DNA of 21,697 nucleotides from Alphaproteobacteria bacterium UBA6062 (GCA_002428885.1 DIYE01000234.1:1-21697), one strand, 5' to 3'. Positions 1 to 7,892 are shown, counted from the stretch's first letter. Made by a program: numbers and translations. The notes: generated from the letters alone by a model not told the origin.

Positions 1-295
1 TTATATCCGACGAGCCATGCCCTTCGGTGAGGCGCAGACATTGTCGGCGGACGAGACCTATGCGATCGTCGCTTACCTTCTCTATCTCAATGATATGATG
101 GACGAGGAAGGTCGCTTGAGCCGGGAAAATTTCACTTCTTTCAAATTGCCCAATGAAAAGAATTTTGTGGATGATGTCCGTCCCGATGTGGTCAGAGCAG
201 CCGGAAAAGAGCCCTGCATGACCAACTGCAAGGCTGATGTAAAAATTCTCAAACGCGCCCGGGTGCTGGATGTGACACCGGACAGCGAAAACTGA
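1..295 (+). CDS. SoxD/SorB-like c-type cytochrome, C-terminal part (partial)
   Basis: The reading frame is open from base 2 and ends in TGA at 293-295; its start lies outside the window. The visible part begins with YIRRAMPFGEAQTLS, in which the methionine of RAMPFG is in the position of the distal heme ligand of class I cytochromes c. It continues with a helix resembling the C-terminal helix of the fold (DETYAIVAYLLYLND). The tail has an LPN motif and two cysteines (PCMTNC), as I recall from cytochrome subunits of sulfite dehydrogenase and sulfane dehydrogenase (SorB/SoxD). The heme-binding CXXCH motif must lie upstream and is not seen. The protein would act in the periplasm, passing electrons from sulfur-compound oxidation to the respiratory chain. 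The following DsrE-like gene fits that context. The cytochrome assignment is fairly firm; the exact subfamily is an inference from motifs. Confidence 0.7.
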   Translation, partial: YIRRAMPFGEAQTLSADETYAIVAYLLYLNDMMDEEGRLSRENFTSFKLPNEKNFVDDVRPDVVRAAGKEPCMTNCKADVKILKRARVLDVTPDSEN

Positions 296-312
296 TTTAT
301 CTTTCTCTGGGG

Positions 313-366
313 AAGGCCGGGCGCTGGTAGCAGAATGAGATCTGTTATTGGAGCCCGGCCTTTTGT
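313..366 (+). terminator. Rho-independent terminator after the cytochrome gene
   Basis: A perfect 10-bp inverted repeat, AAGGCCGGGC at 313-322 and GCCCGGCCTT at 353-362, encloses a 30-base loop and runs straight into TTTTGTT. It lies 18 bases after the cytochrome stop codon. It separates the cytochrome transcript from the DsrE-like gene, although read-through cannot be excluded because the loop is long. Confidence 0.75.
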
Positions 367-408
367 TATAGTCCTCGGAAGATCAGCGGAAAAGTGAAGG
401 AGGTTCGG

Positions 409-873
409 ATGATCTTAAAACGGTTCACGATGGCTATTCTGGTGTCGGCATTGTTTATGACTTCCTGGCTTGACCTTGCTTCTGCTGCAGATGAAGAAGA
501 GGACGGAATTCACCGCCTGGCTTTGCAGATCAGTGATAATGATCCGGACAAGATGACTTCAGTCCTGAATGTGGCGGCGAATGTATCCAGGCATTACAGC
601 GGTATCGGGGAAGAGGTGGAGATCAAGATCATCGCCATTAATGCCGGCCTTCACATGCTGCGGGCCGATACGTCCCCGGTCGGCAAGCGGGTAAAATCCT
701 TTGGAAAAAGCATGTTCAATGTGGAGTTTATCGCCTGCGGTAATACGATGGACAGCATGGCCCGCTCGGAAGGCGAGCGCCCGCCCCTTATCGGTGATTA
801 TGAAATCGTCCCGGCAGGCGTTGTTGCCCTGATCGAACTGCATGAAGACGGCTGGACACTTGTCCGGCCATAA
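409..873 (+). CDS. DsrE-like family protein, exported
   Basis: The product is 154 residues. The ATG at 409 is chosen because AAGGAGG at 397-403 is an excellent ribosome binding site five bases upstream; a GTG at 394 would place that site inside the gene. Residues 1-26 form a signal peptide (basic start, hydrophobic core, LASA cleavage motif before ADEE). The mature part looks like a DsrE/DsrF/YchN-type alpha/beta domain with a single conserved-looking cysteine at residue 110 (FIACGNTM), where this superfamily carries its sulfur-relay cysteine. Exported DsrE-like proteins are often found beside sox or sulfite dehydrogenase genes, and here a SoxD-like cytochrome lies just upstream. A role in binding or moving sulfane sulfur in the periplasm is inferred, not shown. 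Confidence 0.7.
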   Translation: MILKRFTMAILVSALFMTSWLDLASAADEEEDGIHRLALQISDNDPDKMTSVLNVAANVSRHYSGIGEEVEIKIIAINAGLHMLRADTSPVGKRVKSFGKSMFNVEFIACGNTMDSMARSEGERPPLIGDYEIVPAGVVALIELHEDGWTLVRP

Positions 874-909
874 GACCCGCTCAGATGCTTGTGGGGCTGT
901 TGTGGATTT

Positions 910-1692
910 TTACCGGCCTTTCCAGACCGGTTTTCTCTTTTCATTAAAGGCGCGGCGGGCTTCCTGACTGTCTTCCGACGCAAAAGCGACGGCCATGGCG
1001 TCCAGGGCGGTGGGCGGCACTTCCTTGAAGCTCATATCCTCAACCCGATACATGAGCTCCCGGGCGGCTTTCAGACCGACAGGTGACAGGGCAGCCATTT
1101 TGGCCGCGAGTTTAAAACTCTCCTTCCGAAGGTCATCCCGTTTGACCATCCGGGTAATCAGGCCGAGTCTGTCGGCTTCGGCGGCAGGCATGGCTTCGCC
1201 GGTGAGAATCAGTTCCGCGGCTTTCATGCGTCCGATCAGTTTTTGCAAGTGCCAGACATGCATGCCGGGCGGTGCCGCCAGATTGGGAACGCCCGGATAG
1301 CCGAAATCAGCATCATCTGAGGCAAGCACCATGTCACAGGCGAAAGCCAGGGTGCAAGCGCCTTCCCGGGCATAGCCATGCACGGCGCAAATAATCGGTT
1401 TATTCAATGCGCGAACCCGTTCGACGGTTTTGATGTAGAACAAGCTTAGAAAGTCCTTCATTTCCGTCGGACCGAAGTTTTCCAGAAACTTCAGGTCTAC
1501 GCCGCCGGACAAGCCTTTTCCTTTACCGTTCAGGATGATGACTTTGACATCCGGATCCTGATCAGCCGTATCAAGAGCCCTGAGATAATCATAAGTCAGT
1601 TCATAGTCGATCAGATTGGCAGGCGGGCGATCCAGCGTGATTTCTGCAATCCCGTCCGTCACGGCATAGGTGAGGGTTGTAAAGTCTGTCAT
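910..1692 (-). CDS. Enoyl-CoA hydratase/isomerase (crotonase) family protein with atypical active site
   Basis: The product is 260 residues, the usual length for single-domain crotonases. The fold is recognisable from VIILNGKGKGLSGGVDL (residues 51-67, first oxyanion-hole region), the second oxyanion region around GYAREGACTLAFACD (106-120), the FGYP segment (130-133) and the LTGEAMPAAEADRLGLI helix (163-179). In rat mitochondrial enoyl-CoA hydratase the catalytic glutamates are E144 (GGGCELA) and E164 (FGQPE). Here the aligned residues are T114 and G134, so simple hydratase chemistry is unlikely. Some crotonases act as isomerases, hydrolases or decarboxylases with other residues, so a CoA-thioester substrate remains likely but the reaction is unknown. 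AGGAA seven bases before the ATG supports the start. It stands alone on the minus strand, convergent with the DsrE-like gene. Confidence 0.85.
   Translation of the reverse strand: MTDFTTLTYAVTDGIAEITLDRPPANLIDYELTYDYLRALDTADQDPDVKVIILNGKGKGLSGGVDLKFLENFGPTEMKDFLSLFYIKTVERVRALNKPIICAVHGYAREGACTLAFACDMVLASDDADFGYPGVPNLAAPPGMHVWHLQKLIGRMKAAELILTGEAMPAAEADRLGLITRMVKRDDLRKESFKLAAKMAALSPVGLKAARELMYRVEDMSFKEVPPTALDAMAVAFASEDSQEARRAFNEKRKPVWKGR
912..940 (+). terminator. Possible terminator after the DsrE-like gene
   Basis: ACCGG at 912-916 pairs with CCGGT at 927-931. With one mismatch the helix extends by two more pairs to a 4-base loop, and it is followed by TTTCTCTTTT. It overlaps the last codons of the convergent crotonase gene, so it could only serve the plus-strand transcript. 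The stem is short, hence moderate confidence. Confidence 0.4.
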
Positions 1693-2068
1693 GGCGTCAT
1701 TCCTGTTTGGCCGGCTTTATTATTTCGTGTGCGGAACGAAAATGATCCGTTTACCGCCCGTCGGATTTAACCGGTCCTTATTGTTGTTTATCAATCCGTC
1801 CTGCACCATAGCAATGGAATAAAAAAACAGCAATCTTACTCCTTTTGTATAGTCTATTTTTCTTTATAACATATTGATTATAAATGAAAAAAATACCTAA
1901 AGTTGTAAAACCAATACGCTTAAGCTCATGTTAATTATTTCCTCCCAGAATAGTGGTTAATTTTTAAATGGGGGTGTGGATCTTGCCACAGGGGGCAGGT
2001 CCAGCCAGCAATCCGACAGATCCGGATATCACCGCATCCGGATGGGGAAAAAGGGAAGTAGAAGTACC
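1693..2068. promoter_or_regulatory. Divergent intergenic region between the crotonase and chemoreceptor genes
   Basis: This 376-base region has an AT-rich centre (about 1815-1965) and must hold the promoters of both divergent genes. For the chemoreceptor, TTGTAT at 1845-1850 and TAACAT at 1867-1872, 16 bases apart, are a plausible but weak sigma-70 pair. Two copies of the 8-base palindrome ATCCGGAT lie at 2020-2027 and 2036-2043, just before the chosen chemoreceptor start. I see no sigma-28-type flagellar promoter, no gene and no terminator here. Confidence 0.3.
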
Positions 2069-4861
2069 ATGGGAAAAAACCGCATGGCGAAAATGCCGGG
2101 CACAGATGCCGTTTCCAACCTTATTATGTCCAGATTTTCCAATATGAAAACGAAAAGCAAGATCCTGACGGGTATTTGCCTGCCGCTGGTATTGCTGCTG
2201 GTTCTGGGTGTTGTCGCGGTTGTCGACATCAACACCATGGTATCAACCAATGAAAAGCTGGATAAATCCCGAGAAGTTGAAACCCAGGCTCTGGCGATTG
2301 TGGCATCAGCAGTTAATATGGAAACCGGCATGCGGGGTTATCTGCTGGCCGGCCGGGAAAGTTTCCTTGAACCCTATAAAAAGGGAGAAAAGGAAACCTA
2401 CCGTCTTCTTGAAAACCTAAAACGCACAGAGGCTGATCAGCCGGAGCAACTGGCGCGGCTGGAAAAAGCTGAGCAGATCCTTCGTGACTGGCAGCGTGAC
2501 GTTACCGAGCCGTCTATCGAACTGCGCCGTCAGATCGGTGATGCACCGACCATGAATGATATGGCCAAACTGGTTGGTCAGGCTAAAGGCAAAGTGTTTT
2601 TCGAGAAATTTCGTAATCAGATCAATGAGTTCATTGCGAATGAGCATAAAACCCTTGATCAGAGAAACAAGGATTTCAAGGAAGCCAAGGATGCGGTGAA
2701 TCAGAAATTTAATGTGGTGAAGGAAACAGCATCCGCTGTTGAATATACCCAGTCGGTTCTTTCCGGTATTTCCCGTATCGAAGGTTTTGTCGTGGAAATG
2801 CAGGCGGCCTTGCGCGGTTACCTGATCGGCGGCGATAAACAGTTCAAAGAACAGTATCAGCGGGCAGAAGATATTATGTTCGCCGAGCTGGAAGTTCTTG
2901 GCATGATCGTCGAGGAAGATCCTGAGCATGTGAAGAAAGTCGAAGAAGCCGATGAGTTTATTTATAACTGGGTGGAAAAGGCGGTCAAACCGGCCATTGC
3001 CCTGCGTGAGGGCGTGGATAACGGCACGAAAAACCTCATCCAGCTAAACGGATTTGTCGGCAGTAATGCGGCCGGAGACCAGCTGGAAGGCTTCCGTACC
3101 GCGCTGGGCGCCATTTCCCAGAAGGAAACAGAGCGGGTTCACTATCGTAAAGCAGATGCCTTGGCGGCAGAGCAGGAAGTAGAGGCCGGTCTGGCCACCA
3201 TGATTGTCAGTGAAGAAAAAGTCACTGAAAGCTATTCGATTATTGAAGAGGCTGAAGAAGTTCTCATCGCCGCGATTGATATGGAAACCGGCATGCGTGG
3301 TTATCTGTTGTCCGGGCGGGATGATTTTCTGGGTCCCTTTAAAGAGGGCAGCAAGAATTTCGATAAGGCTACCGACAAACTGCTGAAGCATATTGAAGGC
3401 AATGAAAGCCAGACAGCCCTTCTGCAGGATGCGGTTAAGACCATTCAGGGCTGGAAGAAAAACGTTTCCGAAGCCAATATTGCTCTTCGGGCCAGTATCG
3501 GTGACGCTAAGACCATGGATGATATGGCGGATCTGGTTGCCGAAGCCCGCGGACAGAAATATTTCTCGGAATTCCGGGCTGTTATGGATGATTTCCGGCA
3601 GGTTGAAAAAAACCATATGACGGAACGGCTGGAAGCCAGTAAATCTGCGGTTACCAATACGTATCTGATTATCGCCTTCTGTGTTCTGGGCGCTGTTATC
3701 ATCGGCCTAGCACTGGCTTTCGTTATCGGTAACGGTATCGCCAACCCGATCCGCAAGATGACCACCGCAATGAATGAACTGGCGGACGGCAAGCTGGATG
3801 CGGAAATTCCGGCAGCGAATACCAAAGATGAAATCGGTGAAATGGCAACGGCCATGAATATCTTCAAGGACAACGCCATCGAAGCTGAACGTCTGAGAGA
3901 GGAAGCTGCGAAAAACGAAGCGGAACAGCGTGAGCGCGAAGCCCGTGAAGCAGAAGAATCCCAGAGGCGGGAAGAGGAAGCTGCGGCTGAACGGGAGCGC
4001 CAGGCTGAAGAAAACCGGGCTCAGTTGCTGAAACTGGCCGATGAGTTTGAAACCTCCGTCGGATCCATTGCAGCCAATGTCGCCGATGCGGCAAAGGATA
4101 TGCAAGGCTCGTCCCAACAGATGCTGAATACTGTGGAACAAACCAACCATGAGACATCCGGTGCCTTGAGCGCCGCGGAGCTTGCCTCCAGCAATGTGCA
4201 GACAGTGGCCTCTGCGGCTGAGGAAATGTCCGGTTCCATTCGGGAAATCAGCCAGCAGGTCACTCAGTCCACCCGGGTTGCCGGTGATGCGGTGAAACAG
4301 GCTGGTGAGACCCATGAACAGATCCAGTTCCTGGTGGATTCATCCCAGAAGATCGGTGAAGTGGTTGCCTTGATTACGGATATCGCTGAACAGACCAACC
4401 TTCTGGCCCTCAATGCGACTATTGAAGCGGCGCGCGCCGGCGATGCCGGTAAAGGGTTTGCCGTTGTGGCGGCCGAGGTGAAAAATCTTGCCAATCAGAC
4501 GGCCCGGGCAACGGAAGAAATCAGTAGCCAGATCAGCGGGATTCAAGGAGCGACCCAGCAATCTGTGGAAGCGATCCAGAATATCTCCGATACAATCGGC
4601 CAGATGGATGAAATTTCAGCGGCCATTGCTGCAGCCATTGAAGAGCAGTCAGCTTCGACCGATGAAATTACCCGCAGCGCCGGGGAAGCCTCATCGGGAA
4701 CAACGGAAGTCACGGGAAACATCTCCAACGTGACGCGATCTGCTGAAGAAACGGGTACTTCCGCCAATCATATGCTGGAACAGTCCAACAGTCTGGCGGA
4801 TCGGTCTCAGGAGCTGAATGAGCAGGTTGCGCTCTTCCTGAGGAGTGTCCGGTCAGCTTAA
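2069..4861 (+). CDS. Methyl-accepting chemotaxis protein with three CHASE3-like repeats
   Basis: From the ATG at 2069 the product is 930 residues, long for a chemoreceptor. The order is: transmembrane helix 1 (about 32-54), three CHASE3-like repeats whose E-x-Q/T-x-x-x-RGYL motifs begin near residues 84, 244 and 405, transmembrane helix 2 (about 531-553), HAMP (about 553-606), a Glu/Arg-rich coiled coil (about 610-650) and the MCP signalling domain. The hairpin tip, which binds CheA and CheW, begins at residue 772 (IAEQTNLLALNATIEAARAG). There is no C-terminal CheR-binding pentapeptide. The start is uncertain: GGGAAG at 2053-2058 favours 2069, but the frame is open back to a GTG at 1976, and ATGs at 2042 and 2126 are possible. 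No che genes are nearby, so it must signal to an array encoded elsewhere. The ligand is unknown. Confidence 0.92.
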   Translation: MGKNRMAKMPGTDAVSNLIMSRFSNMKTKSKILTGICLPLVLLLVLGVVAVVDINTMVSTNEKLDKSREVETQALAIVASAVNMETGMRGYLLAGRESFLEPYKKGEKETYRLLENLKRTEADQPEQLARLEKAEQILRDWQRDVTEPSIELRRQIGDAPTMNDMAKLVGQAKGKVFFEKFRNQINEFIANEHKTLDQRNKDFKEAKDAVNQKFNVVKETASAVEYTQSVLSGISRIEGFVVEMQAALRGYLIGGDKQFKEQYQRAEDIMFAELEVLGMIVEEDPEHVKKVEEADEFIYNWVEKAVKPAIALREGVDNGTKNLIQLNGFVGSNAAGDQLEGFRTALGAISQKETERVHYRKADALAAEQEVEAGLATMIVSEEKVTESYSIIEEAEEVLIAAIDMETGMRGYLLSGRDDFLGPFKEGSKNFDKATDKLLKHIEGNESQTALLQDAVKTIQGWKKNVSEANIALRASIGDAKTMDDMADLVAEARGQKYFSEFRAVMDDFRQVEKNHMTERLEASKSAVTNTYLIIAFCVLGAVIIGLALAFVIGNGIANPIRKMTTAMNELADGKLDAEIPAANTKDEIGEMATAMNIFKDNAIEAERLREEAAKNEAEQREREAREAEESQRREEEAAAERERQAEENRAQLLKLADEFETSVGSIAANVADAAKDMQGSSQQMLNTVEQTNHETSGALSAAELASSNVQTVASAAEEMSGSIREISQQVTQSTRVAGDAVKQAGETHEQIQFLVDSSQKIGEVVALITDIAEQTNLLALNATIEAARAGDAGKGFAVVAAEVKNLANQTARATEEISSQISGIQGATQQSVEAIQNISDTIGQMDEISAAIAAAIEEQSASTDEITRSAGEASSGTTEVTGNISNVTRSAEETGTSANHMLEQSNSLADRSQELNEQVALFLRSVRSA
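2318..3600 (+). repeat. Internal triplication of the CHASE3 coding region
   Basis: The RGYL-containing motif occurs three times at nearly constant spacing: codons starting at 2318, 2798 and 3281, that is 160 and 161 codons apart. Copies 1 and 3 are the closest. They share an identical 19-base stretch (2316-2334 and 3279-3297) and matching distal ends: RQIGDAPTMNDMAKLV in copy 1 and RASIGDAKTMDDMADLV in copy 3. The middle copy is more diverged (MQAALRGYLIGG). Confidence 0.8.
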
Positions 4862-4874
4862 ACAGGGACGGCTC

Positions 4875-5402
4875 TCAGTTTTCTTCAAAGCTCAGCGCCT
4901 GCCCCAGTCCTTCGGCTGTATTGCTGAGGGCTGCCAGGCAGGTAACCGCTCTCTCTTTTGGAATATTGACCGAAAAGCGCGTGATAAAGCGGGCGCCGCC
5001 GATTGTTTCCTGCCGGTCTGATTTCAGTCGGACGATATTGGCGTCAAAATCGATAAACACCTCCGACAAGCGGGCCAGCAAACCGGGCTGGTCCTCTCCT
5101 TCGCACTTTATCCGGTGAGTGATAACGGTTGGAGGGGTTTGCTGTTCCGGCAGGCGAAACCGCTTGATATCGACTTCCGCCCCTTCAAGGCCGCTGAGGG
5201 ACTGTAATTCTTCGGTGAGATTGTCTGACGGCAGATCCTCAGGAATATGGATAATGCTGGTAAATTCGCCGCCTTTGCCAAGAATGGCGAAGCTGGTATC
5301 GCCCAGATTGACGCCTCGGTCGAAAAGGTGGCTGGTAACCTCTGAAATCAGGCCAACCCTGTCATGGGAATAAACGGACAGCAGTGCTTTATAGTGAGTC
5401 AT
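4875..5402 (-). CDS. Tandem ACT-domain protein, GcvR-like
   Basis: The product is 175 residues with two ACT domains. The first (about 5-80) starts with LLSVYSHDRVGLISEVTSHLF; the second (about 93-170) has the matching EDQPGLLARLSEVFIDFDANI. The D-x-x-G-L pattern after the first strand is the usual ACT ligand-binding turn. The length and double-ACT layout match GcvR, which in E. coli antagonises GcvA to control the glycine cleavage system. No glycine cleavage gene is in view, so the partner and ligand are inferences. It has no DNA-binding domain. A purine-rich AAGGAAGGG sequence just before the ATG is a good ribosome binding site. The gene converges on the chemoreceptor gene, with only 13 bases between their stop codons and no visible terminator. 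Confidence 0.8.
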   Translation of the reverse strand: MTHYKALLSVYSHDRVGLISEVTSHLFDRGVNLGDTSFAILGKGGEFTSIIHIPEDLPSDNLTEELQSLSGLEGAEVDIKRFRLPEQQTPPTVITHRIKCEGEDQPGLLARLSEVFIDFDANIVRLKSDRQETIGGARFITRFSVNIPKERAVTCLAALSNTAEGLGQALSFEEN

Positions 5403-5620
5403 GATCCCTTCCTTCCTGAAGACAGGTAGTTTTACATGATTTCAGGGCAGGCTGGAATAAATTTGGCCTTCTCTTTGGGGGTAATGCGGCTCCTACTAGA
5501 GATCAAACAAAATTTCTCTATATCCTAACCGGGCGTTAACGAACCTTTCCCATAATGACCGCTTGGGATTTGAAGGCCCGCATGGACAGGCGGGTTTTCC
5601 AGACGGAACGGAGAACGGGA

Positions 5621-7111
5621 ATGCTGATCGGTGATCTGTTGCTGGCTCATGGCCTTGTAACAACAGAAGATATTGAACTTGCGTTTCATCGACAGAAGGA
5701 AAATGGCGGCCGCCTTGGCGATAATCTTGTAGCGCTTGGGGTTCTGACGCAGGACCAGGTTGACAAGGTTATCTATGAGGCGCCCCAGGCACCAAAAACG
5801 GTTGCGGATACCGGTATTCAGACCTCCGGTCTGCTGCGCATGCTGTTCAAGGCGATCTATGTGAACAGCCTCGAAACGGCCACCGATTTTTCCAATGCCA
5901 TCAAATTGCCGGTTCCTGTGATAAACCGGCTTATTCAGGAAGCCGGGGATCGGAAATATCTTGAAGCGCTTGGAACCGCTGATCAGACAACTTTTTCCGA
6001 AAACCGCTATGTCATGACGGAGAGCGGACGGCGTTTTGCGCTGGAATCCCTGCAGCAAAACCAGTATGTGGGACCGGCACCGGTATCGCTGGAAGCCTAT
6101 CAGGATCGCATTCGGCAACAGAAAATCACCAATGAACGGGTGGAGCAGTCTGAAATCGACAAAAGCTTTGCCAATCTGGTGATTGCCGATGATTTTGTCC
6201 GCCGGCTTGGCCCGGGGATTAATGCCGGTAAAAGCATCTTGCTCTACGGCCCTCCCGGTAACGGTAAAACCACGGTTGCCGAAAAAGTGGCCGCTATCTT
6301 TGCCAATGTTATCTATATCCCATACTGCTTTGAAGTGGACGGGCAGATTATCAAGGTTTTTGACCCGGCTATTCATAAGCCGGTTCTGCCCGAAGATATT
6401 GAAGTGCCGAAATCCGGCCTTCGGCGAGAGGAGTTTGACGGCAGATGGGTGCCGTGTGAGCGGCCGATTGTTATTACCGGTGGTGAGTTGACACTGGAAA
6501 TGCTGGATCTCAGCTTTAACGCCCATGCAAAATACTATGAAGCGCCGCTGCATGTGAAAGCATCCAACGGAACCTTTATTATCGATGACTTCGGCAGGCA
6601 GCTCGTCAGTCCGGAAGAATTGCTGAACCGCTGGATTGTTCCGCTGGAAAGCCGGATTGACTTTCTCAAGCTGCATACCGGCAAAAGCTTCCAGCTCCCG
6701 TTTGACGAACTGGTCATTTTCTCGACCAACCTGTCACCGGATGACCTGATGGACCCGGCATTCCTCCGCCGTATTCCCTACAAGCTGGAAACCATCGGTC
6801 CAAACCGGGATCAGTATTTCGAGATTTTCAAAATTGTCGCCTCCTCCCGAGGGTTGGAGATGACCGAAGAAATCCTGAAGGTTGTCATTGATGAGCTTCA
6901 GGTCAAAAACAGTTTTGACCTGGCCTGTTATCAGCCAAAATTTATCGTGGATCAGGTAATCGCCGCCTGTAAATATAAAGGGGTTGCACCTGTTTTCTCA
7001 AAAGAGCTGGTAACGGATGCTTTGAAAAATCTCTATACAAGCAGTGCGCAGGGAGCCGGTAAAACCGCCGCGAAGTCTTTAGCGTCCAATGCTGCAATCG
7101 CGGCGGAATAA
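5621..7111 (+). CDS. AAA+ ATPase with N-terminal MshEN-like domain
   Basis: From the ATG at 5621 the product is 496 residues. Residues 2-50 form a two-repeat MshEN-like domain (LIGDLLLAHGLVTTEDIELA, then RLGDNLVALGVLTQDQV), as at the N-terminus of PilB, MshE and GspE, where it can bind c-di-GMP. Residues about 68-150 look like a winged-helix region. An AAA-type ATPase follows, with Walker A GPPGNGKT (210-217), Walker B FIIDDF (319-324), sensor-1-like asparagine in FSTN (370) and an arginine pair (FLRRIPYK) that could be the finger. It is not a PilB-type secretion ATPase. I do not know its function. GGAG at 5610-5613, seven bases upstream, and the domain boundary favour this start; ATGs at 5555 and 5582 lack a ribosome binding site. 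The neighbours are regulators on the other strand, so the context gives little help. Confidence 0.8.
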   Translation: MLIGDLLLAHGLVTTEDIELAFHRQKENGGRLGDNLVALGVLTQDQVDKVIYEAPQAPKTVADTGIQTSGLLRMLFKAIYVNSLETATDFSNAIKLPVPVINRLIQEAGDRKYLEALGTADQTTFSENRYVMTESGRRFALESLQQNQYVGPAPVSLEAYQDRIRQQKITNERVEQSEIDKSFANLVIADDFVRRLGPGINAGKSILLYGPPGNGKTTVAEKVAAIFANVIYIPYCFEVDGQIIKVFDPAIHKPVLPEDIEVPKSGLRREEFDGRWVPCERPIVITGGELTLEMLDLSFNAHAKYYEAPLHVKASNGTFIIDDFGRQLVSPEELLNRWIVPLESRIDFLKLHTGKSFQLPFDELVIFSTNLSPDDLMDPAFLRRIPYKLETIGPNRDQYFEIFKIVASSRGLEMTEEILKVVIDELQVKNSFDLACYQPKFIVDQVIAACKYKGVAPVFSKELVTDALKNLYTSSAQGAGKTAAKSLASNAAIAAE

Positions 7112-7149
7112 GGCGGGTTATTTATGCGTATAAGTCCTGACTTTGTTTC

Positions 7150-7803
7150 TCAGGCATATTCTTTTGCATGTAAAACGGCCTGAGTTCTGTTGCTGACACC
7201 CAGTGTTCTAAAGATAGCCGTAATATGAACTTTGACGGTGCTTTCCGCGAGTTCAAGAGCTGTCGCAATTTCCTTGTTGGACTGGCCTTTTGCCATCAGT
7301 TCCAGGACATTTTTCTGACGCCTGGTGAGCTGATGAGTGCTTTGGGCGGGTTTGGGTGATGCTTTTGTCGTTCTCACAGCAGGCTCTTGCGTCACCTGAC
7401 CGGTCAAGGAGAAGGCCTGGGACGGGATGTATTTTCCGCCTGACAGGACCAACCTGATAGCGCTGATCAGAACTTCCCGGGTTGAAGATTTTGGGATATA
7501 GCCGTCAGCTCCCAGACTCAACGCCTTTGTCATGTCGGAGACTTCCTCGGATGCGGAAACCACGACGACAGGGATTGTGGGATGATTTTGTTTCAATTCC
7601 CCAAGTGCATCTTCGAATGACGCGCCGGGCATACGAATATCCAGAACGATCAAATCCGGCAGGGCCGAACTTCCCGACATCTCGGCCTTTAACTCATTGA
7701 AATCGTTACAGTCTACGATATTGGTCTCAGCATCCAACTGCGCAAGCAGGCCTGAAAGGGCCATGCGATAAAGCGGATGGTCATCAGCAATCAGTATTTT
7801 CAT
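7150..7803 (-). CDS. NarL/FixJ-family response regulator (orphan)
   Basis: The product is 217 residues. The receiver domain (about 1-120) has the acidic pair D7-D8, the phosphoacceptor D55 in LIVLDIRMPG, S83 and K105 (IPKSS), so phosphorylation should be possible. A Pro/Thr/Lys-rich linker (about 138-157) leads to a LuxR-type helix-turn-helix (158-213: LTRRQKNVLELMAKGQSNKE and the recognition helix ESTVKVHITAIF). It should bind DNA as a phosphorylation-controlled dimer. No histidine kinase gene is adjacent, so its partner is elsewhere. The ATG has no Shine-Dalgarno sequence; the 30 bases before it are almost pure A/T. A perfect dyad lies 31-47 bases upstream (see 7834-7850). Confidence 0.93.
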   Translation of the reverse strand: MKILIADDHPLYRMALSGLLAQLDAETNIVDCNDFNELKAEMSGSSALPDLIVLDIRMPGASFEDALGELKQNHPTIPVVVVSASEEVSDMTKALSLGADGYIPKSSTREVLISAIRLVLSGGKYIPSQAFSLTGQVTQEPAVRTTKASPKPAQSTHQLTRRQKNVLELMAKGQSNKEIATALELAESTVKVHITAIFRTLGVSNRTQAVLHAKEYA

Positions 7804-7833
7804 TTTTATAATATTTAGAATTCTATTTCTAAT

Positions 7834-7850
7834 ATACTGTTACACAGTAT
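7834..7850. promoter_or_regulatory. Perfect 7-3-7 dyad upstream of the response regulator
   Basis: ATACTGT and ACAGTAT flank TAC, a 17-base perfect dyad 31-47 bases before the response regulator start. A second palindrome, TAGAATTCTA, lies at 7816-7825 between it and the gene. Inverted heptamers are typical binding sites for NarL-family regulators, so autoregulation is possible. That is inference. Confidence 0.45.
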
Positions 7851-7892
7851 CACAGATTGTTATTATTGTATAGGTAAATAAACTATAAGGGG

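Noticed and set aside
2020..2043. Two ATCCGGAT palindromes before the chemoreceptor
   Set aside because: Eight-base palindromes of this kind arise often by chance, and one overlaps a possible ATG. There is too little to call an operator.
1976..2068. Extended GTG start of the chemoreceptor
   Set aside because: There is no good ribosome binding site before 1976 and the extra 31 residues are low in hydrophobic or domain content. The later ATG with GGGAAG upstream is preferred, without full certainty.
4862..4874. Terminator between the convergent chemoreceptor and ACT genes
   Set aside because: Only 13 bases separate the stop codons, and I find no stem with a T run in or next to them.
5525..6676. 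Long minus-strand open frame (383 codons) opposite the AAA+ ATPase
   Set aside because: It covers the Walker A and Walker B coding sequence of a clear ATPase, and its translation is rich in unusual residue runs with no known family.
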